A DNA stretch of 64,000 nucleotides, from NCBI GenBank assembly GCA_928212115.1, contig CAKMRJ010003334.1, forward strand, positions 108,053,037 to 108,117,036, given 5' to 3'. Each line of letters starts with the position of its first letter. Within the stretch, counting starts at the first letter, position 1. The translations under genes were made by a program, and so were the position numbers. The DNA is from Lactuca virosa. Lineage: Eukaryota; Streptophyta; Magnoliopsida; Asterales; Asteraceae. The notes under the pieces were generated by a model. That model was not told the origin of the DNA. It saw nothing but the letters and a program-made list of their open reading frames with translations, and made no database searches. Shown in pieces: positions 54,545 to 64,000 of this stretch.

Positions 54545-57500
54545 TTGGTTTGAGGGATTCAGACCTACTCTCGGGTGTGTCTGAACTTGAACTGATGATT
54601 TGGTAAGGTTTTTCAAAAAAGAAATGTATTTTAAGAAAGGATTTTTATAATACAAGAAAGGGTGTGGTGCATGCAATCGAACGAGCTCAAGTAAGTTTTC
54701 CTAAAATACCCATACATGTTATCTGTTATGCTTTGTTTTGTGAATCCGTGGAATCGCATGCTAGAAAGGGCTAAGGACCAGCTTAGTTTTTGCATGTTAG
54801 AATGCTAGGAGAGATGCCTTTGTATGCCTACTGTATGAGTTTGTAGACTTGCATGCTAGTTCTGATTAGCCAGTGATAGGCTGACCTGATATGTGATGCC
54901 TGGTGGTCTAGGAAGCATGGGATGCTGGGTTGGGTTTGTTTGTATGTGTAAAGCAATACGTAGAGGAAGTGGGAGCTCCTAGTATGTGTTGTAGTACGTT
55001 AGATTGGAGTGATATTGCACGAACGATGCTTGCTTTGTGCTTTGTGGAACTCCTAGGTGATGGGAGTCAGCTATTAAGTGAATATGTCAAGTCACATGTA
55101 ACAAAGGTTGGATAATCTCAAAGTGACAGATTTGACTCTATTGCGCAACTCTTTTTTGAGTCCAACCGTTGTAGGGATGAGTCTGTTACTCGAAGGATTA
55201 TCTAAGCTTGGTTGCGTGTGATTGTGTTCATGAGATAGGTGACTGGCATTATGGGGAGTTCTTCAGCAGCTGATGACAGTGTGAGATCGGGATCCTAGGA
55301 AAGCCTAAGTATTGCTTCAGTGGGTTTTGTTGTACTGGGTCGTGAGTGTTTGGTGTATAGATTTGAGAAGGTGACTTAGAGGATTTGGGAGGATTCTTGA
55401 GGAAAGTATGGATAGGTGTGGAAGGTAGTATTGGGCCCGTACCACTGAAAGTACAGGATCCATACTCAAATAAGGGAGAGTCTTGGAGAATCTAGGAAGC
55501 CTTTGGGATGAGGATTCTTGGGTATGTTCGGATCTTATGCATGTTGTTCGGTATGGTGATGAGCACTCAGGAATGGGATTCAGATTCTGGTTCCGGCTCA
55601 AGAGAAGGTATTGAGCCAATCGTACGCGGACGTGGGAGTTCACCTCATCGAAGATTACTCACGGTGTTTTGGAATAGACCCTGGTGGTCTTTGGTCTATT
55701 CAAGGAAAGGAATTTGGAGTTCTTGGATGGTCATCTCGGGGCCTTTCGGGTTGGGATTGTGGTAGGGCAGTTGGGGGCTCATCGGGAGCCCAAGGCTTAG
55801 AGGGTCTTATGGTTAGCTGTTGTCATTTGGGATCGGAGGGGAGTTCCGTACCATGTACTCAGGAGCGTCAGGGTAACTCCGGTAGAGGATGTCAGAATTT
55901 CTTCAGATGCTCCTGCGGGTATTTCATCTTCTGTCTTCTCCGGGGTTGATATCGGGAATTGGTATTAGGTTGGAATTATGATTCGATAACGTAAGCTAAA
56001 TCTCAGGTCGATTCTCTGCTATTATCTGGATTATATGATCAAGGATTGGGATATGCCATTCTGCATGCCAGGAGCCTTCGATGAATCTTCAGATGGTTGT
56101 ATCTTGTGGAGTGGGTTCTGCGTGTTCCGTTGTTGTTCCGGGTCTTTGTCGGGATCAGTTCAAGAGTATTCCTTGGAGGTTCTTTGGTCAGGGTTGGTGG
56201 GATAGTTCTACAGTGAAGTCAGGGTTCAGTGGTTCTATCATTTGTTCGGGTATGATTGGCAGTTGCCTACGGGAGAAATTTAGAGTTCAAGGCACTACCG
56301 TTGCTAGGAAAGAAGCGGTAGCAGGAAGATGGTGGTGTCAGTTGCGTGAATTTTATGATCATTGGATGTGTCAAGGGAATTGTATCTTCACATGGTCTGA
56401 AGTCGGTTAGAGTTTAGTGGTTCCTTGAGGATAGAAATTAGATTGGAGGTTTTTCAGTGCATGGAAAGGGTTATGGTTCTTATTCGCAGGCATAAGAACT
56501 CAAGGAATGGGCATGATATCATGGGAGGTGATTTGGATCATCAGACTGGTTAAGGTCTCAAGAGTATTCTTCCGGATTCCAGGAGTGGGTAATCGTTGAG
56601 ATTGGCTAGTAATGGAAAACTAGTTTTGGTAAGCGCAGGTCATAGGCAGTTCATGCTATATGAGGTTTGATGTGTTGGGAATCCATTAGACTTATGGAAT
56701 GAAAGAGCTTTTTCGATTCCAAGTAGGGGAGAATCGATTAGAATTTCCGAGAATTGGATCGAATGTGGAACTAGGACAAGTTTGCATCTTGGTCAGGGAT
56801 AGAGACGACCCAAGAGGCCGCATGGATTGAAGTTGTATAAGTTAGAAGTCAAGGAAAACTTCCAACAGCTGGTCGGTGCCTTCTTTGTTATGCATAGAAG
56901 GTTTGTGGATGGATCCAGATCGAGGGTTGTGTTAGGGCCTCGCTACCTGTTCTTGTCTGATGAGGGTTTCGGAATTCGAAGTATGACTCGAACACCTGGT
57001 TGGATGTAGGTTTCGAATCAGTTGCGTGGGGTTGTGCTGGTTAAGGTGTGGTAAGGTCATGGGTGGTAACCATGGTCGATTTGAAGTGTTGTAAGACTGA
57101 GATGGGATTCTAGCATTCACCAGGTTGAAGTAGACGAACGTTGGCGATGGTCATAAGTGTAAAGGGGAAATCAGTTGTGCCTTTGGCGCACCGGCCAGGT
57201 CTGTCGAGGAGTATTTCAATGTTTTGGGTTGAGGACCATTAGGGTCCGTAGCGGAGTCGGGCCTGTATAGCTCTAGGCGGGTGGGATCCGTGAGCAAGGC
57301 AGCTCCGTGGTATAGTTGGGTGGGACTTGTGGGCAAGGCCCGTGTGATTTTGGCAATACACGTGGGACCTGGTCGAGACCGTTGAGTCAAGGATTTGGAT
57401 CTTGAGTCGTAGGATCAAATGGTAGTCAGTGTGTGACGCAGAGAGGTTTATAAGTTGGATATCCTTGTTATTTGGACTCTTGGGAACCTGGTGTTTGGAC

Positions 57501-58389
57501 CAGGTGTGAGACTGGTTGTCTTAGCGTTGGTTTGGGAACTGTTATATCTCAGTCTAATGAGGGGTTATCATGAATAGGAAAGTGTTGGGTGAAATGCAAG
57601 TGCAGATCTGTGGATCTCGGTTTATGAGCTGAGTATCAGGTTGGTTTATGGGTAACATCTCGAGTTGGGTATCGCGAGTGTTTTGTGCAGAATTTTTGTT
57701 TCCGTGGGTTGAGGATTGGGGTATCTATATGCCGAGGGCTTCGATCAAAGGGTTCAAGAGTAATGAATGCATTCAGTTTTGGATGGCAGATTAGTTCTCG
57801 TGATTGTGTCTTGGATTGGTTCTATTGGTAAGAGCATCAAGATAAGTCAGGGTGGTATTATTGACTTGGAGCTCGGGTGTGGAGTAGCTTGTTATTCTGA
57901 GGTGATGTCAGGTCAATTGCAGTTGGGTTTGGATAATCTTAGAGTATATGATTTGGTCCTGTTGCGCAGCTCTCTTCTGAGTCTAACTGTTGCAGGGATG
58001 AGTCTCCTACTCAAAGGATTATCTGAGCCTTCTGTCAAGTATAAGTGTTCTGCAGGGATATTTGATCTGTGATTCTGTTTTCTAGTGGGAACTTCAAGTT
58101 ATTAGAAGTTAAATAGTTAGGTGGGAGATAAGTGGACGTGATTCAACAATAATAATTCAGTATGGACGGTCTATCAGGGAGTCACACCATCTCGAGACTT
58201 CAGATTCCAAATTGAGTAAATGTGATTATGTTGCAAGGAATTCATTCATCTTCGGGTTGTAGAGCCCTGCGAGCGTTGGTTTCGGTTGCCTTGGGAAGGT
58301 TGGGATATGCTCGTGGTTGTGGCCATGTTGCTCAGGTTGTTTGGCGTGTCAGGAATGGTAAGGAATGATTTCGAGGACGAAATCCAATT
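54545..58389 (+). other. G3 internal region without pol
   Basis: No conserved retrotransposon domain recognised. The leader stem-loop is at 55406-55465. A short Ser/Gly/Asp-rich open piece beginning at ATG 55559 (MSTQEWDSDSGSGS) sits where Gag would start in G2 and may be a Gag N-terminal relic. A ~100-bp segment is repeated at 55108-55206 and 57928-58028. Confidence 0.7.
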
Positions 58390-58404
58390 TAAGTGGGGGA
58401 TAAT
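58390..58404 (+). promoter_or_regulatory. G3 polypurine tract
   Basis: TAAGTGGGGGATAAT before the 3' LTR, preceded by a stretch (TTTCGAGGACGAAAT) also found beside the G1 tract. Confidence 0.88.
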
Positions 58405-60782
<2,378 letters not shown>

Positions 60783-61606
60783 AGCACAACATAGATTTTT
60801 CATGCAGAGTTATTATTTGTTACTTGTGTATTTGTTCGAGCAGTTTTTAGCGACTGAATCAACAAGCTACTGATGACCAGAGAGTATTTATTTTACTCTC
60901 ATTCTCATGTTTTATCGAGACCCTTCGTACATCTAGGGAGAGCATGCAAAGCTCTTGGTATCCCACACTCTCCATCTAGACGATTTGTGTATTTTTGATA
61001 TCCGGTCATTGGTTATCAAAAATAGGGAGAGAATATTACGTTATCATGCGGATATGTTTTTATGATTGTTTGAGTTTGGATTTTTGAAGACCTCTGAAGA
61101 TGATGATTTATTTAGTGATGTGATGTGGTACTGATTTATGGTCTTCATAGATCAAATTTTTGGCATTACTAGATGTTTACGGGATCTAGATTATTTATTA
61201 TTTAGCCTCTATCACATGATGTTTCATATTTTTAGCAGTTTATTCTTTTGAAGAATATTGGGTGTACTATGATTCGAGAACTAGAGATGTTTCAGACTTC
61301 TTGAAGCCGAAGTGTTTTTCTGATTGGATCTTCTACTTGATCATTGTGGTTGTGACGAGTTTGAAGAATTGAATCTTATTTTTCTGCCACGAGAGTGGTT
61401 ACCTTGAAGCCGAAGACCTTTACTGATTTGGGATTCATGGCCAGCATCAGAGATCGCAGACACTTTCAGAGTTTCAGAGACATTTCAGCATTTTGTTCTC
61501 ATTATGTTTCATTTTTATTACCACACTTGCTCGTCGGTTACTGTGTATTTTAGCCTTTTATCACTTATTTGTATCCCTCATCACTTGCGAGCATTTAGGG
61601 AGAGAA
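60783..61606 (+). other. Element X internal part 3 and polypurine tract
   Basis: Noncoding tail with several TAGGGAGAG words. The last, at 61596-61606, serves as the likely polypurine tract before the 3' LTR. Confidence 0.75.
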
Positions 61607-61957
61607 TGTTGCAACATGGAAATGCTCTACAAATTATGAGTGATAGTTAGGCTATTTTATTCCCTTTATTGTATTGTTTGGTTTCTCTCTCCCTAAAAAT
61701 AGAGAGAGATGGTCATGTATTATTGTAAGAAAGAGTGCACAAAATATAGTTCTCTAGTGAGAGAGAGTGTGGTGGGATCTCTCCCACCAAGAGAGAGGTA
61801 TCTCTCCCGACCCATGTTCTTCATGTAATATTTTATTTCTCTATTTCTAGTAAATTATGGGATTACTCATCTTTTATGTTATTCATATTTTTTATGATCG
61901 TTAAATCTCAATATGATCTTATTCCGCACAAACCGATCGTCAAAATGGGTTACAACA
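61607..61957 (+). repeat. Element X 3' LTR, 351 bp
   Basis: Begins TGTTGCAACATGG and ends GGTTACAACA, giving TGTTG/CAACA ends. It holds GA-rich direct and inverted words (GAGAGAG). Its end matches 40772-40820. Confidence 0.85.
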
Positions 61958-62476
61958 GCCGCCAAATCCACGTCTAAGGTTATTTAGAACTTTGTTTATA
62001 CCACGTAGCCTTAAACATGATATGAGTAACTTATATGAGATTGTTCGAAAGGTGTGATGGTTTTAATGAACGCATTTGGTTTTGATTCGTTGTACTAATA
62101 CTTCATTAATATTTTTAAGAAAGAATGCATTATTATCTCAATTACTTCATGAAACTATAAATTAAATTTAAATTTACTCCGATTTACATAAAAAAATGTA
62201 TTTTCATAGATTTGCTTTTTGTGAAATCAAAATTTTAAACTTTTCCTATTAAAGAATTGTATTTCGAAAAAGTTACAAAATGAAAAGTTAATATTATAGT
62301 TGAGTAGAATTATCTTATGATGAAAAAAAAAGATAATCATATACATATATGAGTAATCAACTACATTATTTGTCCAACATTAATCACCAACCGTAGTCTT
62401 CGTGATGGAAGCCAAGTTGTATATTTTATGTGTACTTTATCTTTTAAAGTCTTTTCATTATAAAATTCTTATTTTT
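61958..62476. other. AT-rich intergenic DNA
   Basis: No gene or repeat recognised. Confidence 0.7.
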
Positions 62477-63379
62477 TGTAACATTGTAATAATGGGTTTC
62501 TTACTTTCTCCTATAACCACCGCGTTGCAGTCAACACCTAAACCGCTCAGCGGTCACTAGGTGCCAACAAAGTCGCGATTGGGCTCCGCGACCCCAATAA
62601 ATCGTGTCGCACAACACGTCCAAACAGTTTAATACATTAAGGTATCAATCCTTAACGTTTAAAGTTCAAATCTTCGGATCTAACTCTACGTAAGGTACTT
62701 AATGGATAAAATTCTTGAATTTATCCATTTTCTAACCAAGATAAGTCCCTAGACCAAGCCCTAGCTCATTGACAAGCCCATGGTGGCCAAGATCTTGTAT
62801 GTGGTTCAAAGGAAGCCCATGCACACCTATTTTCCTATTCTTCAGTTGGTCAGAAGACTCTTCAAATCCATTCACAGGCATTAGAGTTTCTCAAACTCCA
62901 AGAGCATCAAGTTTTAGGGCCAAAAGTAACCGAAATCACCCAACTCCTAGATCTAAGCATGAATCCAAATAAAGTAGAAAACTTTATAACTTACAAAGCT
63001 TTTTAAGGGGCTACAAGGTAGAATATTCTGTTACAAATAGCTTTACCAAGCACCACAAACTTTCTTCTTCACCAAGAACACCAAAATACACCAAAGAGCA
63101 CAAAGGGGAGTTAGGGTTTCGATCTGAGAGGTGGAGGCTATAGAGTGAGCAAAACCTAAATAACACATTCCTTAAATAGGGATTAAGGCCCGAGATCTAC
63201 GGCTTAAAACCCCAACCGCCACCGCACCGCGGTCCATACCTGACTGCGCCGCAACTTAAATGATGTGCTCGCGTCACGATACACTATTGTTCACGTCGCG
63301 ACATGCTGAAAATCCTACATCTCAAAGTTGAATAATAATTAAATGCCAAAAGACTTATACCTGCAAAACGGATGTTACA
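62477..63379 (-). repeat. Gypsy-type LTR-like sequence, probable solo or truncated
   Basis: Ends TGTAAC and GTTACA are inverted, and the right end GGATGTTACA resembles the G1 LTR end. No matching flanking duplication was found, so the left boundary is uncertain. It holds CpG-rich inverted words at 62550-62595 (ACCGC-TCA-GCGGT and GTCGCG...CGCGAC) and 63215-63300. Confidence 0.5.
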
Positions 63380-64000
63380 CAACTCCTTACTTAAGTTAAA
63401 ACATGATCATAGACGAGAATAAGGACTGGTCTGGATACCAGATGTAAAAGGTATGGCATTTTCAAGTTTTGTCACAAAAATATAGGACTTATGTGGACCC
63501 AGTAGGATTCTAAGTGGAGTAGCGGACCGTATAGCAACATAAATCTTGGATACACTCAATTAGGACATAATGGGATTATATGCGAACCGAGTACATTTGA
63601 ACAACTTTTTTATTCTATTAATTCCTATATGTTCCCACTTTGCTCCCAAGATTTCCCAATCTTAACAAATGAGTCTTAAAAACTTTAAAAAATCTCAAAA
63701 ACATTATTTTTTCACTTTTAATCCTTATCTTATTCATGTCTAAATGATTAAGACATTTAAACATTACAAGAGCTATACTGAAACTCATGTAAATATCATC
63801 ACATCTTCAATGGTTCGTAAGTTCTTAGTGGCATCCAACTTCATCAATCATCATTCTAATCACTTAATAAGATCTTAATGGACTTCTAAACATCTTATTC
63901 CAGTTCAGGGTTATGATTTCACCATTCTAATGTGACGTCAAACAACAATTATGAAGTTGTAATGGTTCATATCCTTTTTTAATGTTGTAAGTTCATGTAA
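63380..64000. other. Intergenic DNA at window end
   Basis: No gene or element recognised. Confidence 0.7.

Overview
This window is plant nuclear DNA made almost entirely of nested, decayed transposable elements. I found no intact host gene. The evidence is LTR retrotransposons with initiator-tRNA-Met primer sites, Ty1/copia and Ty3/chromovirus polyproteins of plant type, a Helitron, long (TA)n tracts and AT-rich intergenic DNA. Clusters of the 11-bp palindrome ACTCGNCGAGT, which I associate with lettuce-type genomes, suggest Asteraceae and perhaps Lactuca. That is inference, not proof.

Layout. 1-7537: Copia-1, a TNT1-like copia whose 5' LTR is cut by the window edge; it is broken by many frameshifts. 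It sits in Copia-3 (7538-10016, minus strand), a degenerate copia with a 146-bp LTR. 10794-12431, 27981-28074 and 28746-29566: three pieces of one non-LTR-type reverse transcriptase pseudogene. They are split by G1 (12432-27980, minus strand, target duplication TGGTT) and by a solo LTR (28075-28745). G1 is a chromovirus-type element without a recognisable gag-pol, and its internal region carries two tandem hairpin arrays. Copia-2 (19241-27332) lies in the right LTR of G1. It keeps an open 678-codon reverse transcriptase/RNase H frame, but gag, protease and integrase are frameshifted.

29567-40771 is AT-rich intergenic DNA. It holds a minus-strand copia LTR remnant, two related inverted-repeat elements, a foldback element, tandem duplications, many (TA)n tracts and a Helitron with two 3'-end-like hairpins. 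40772-61957 is element X, a non-autonomous LTR element with a 351-bp 3' LTR. It was entered by two chromovirus elements with perfect target duplications: G2 (41434-50948, GTCCT), with a nearly complete gag-pol broken by stops, and G3 (52256-60782, AGCAC), which lacks pol. 61958-64000 holds a further minus-strand LTR-like sequence.

The most interesting signals are in noncoding element sequence. First, the copia leaders carry paired hairpins with a near-identical loop containing the palindrome GGTTAACC. Their stems differ in sequence but stay complementary, which resembles a retroviral dimer-initiation site. Second, the leaders of G1, G2 and G3 share another covarying stem-loop around GGGCCC. 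Third, several unrelated LTR families carry their own arrays of short palindromes. In the three chromoviruses these lie just upstream of a shared motif GGGGARCTCACTAAGC. Fourth, intron-like signals occur in the leaders and at the gag-protease junction of G2.
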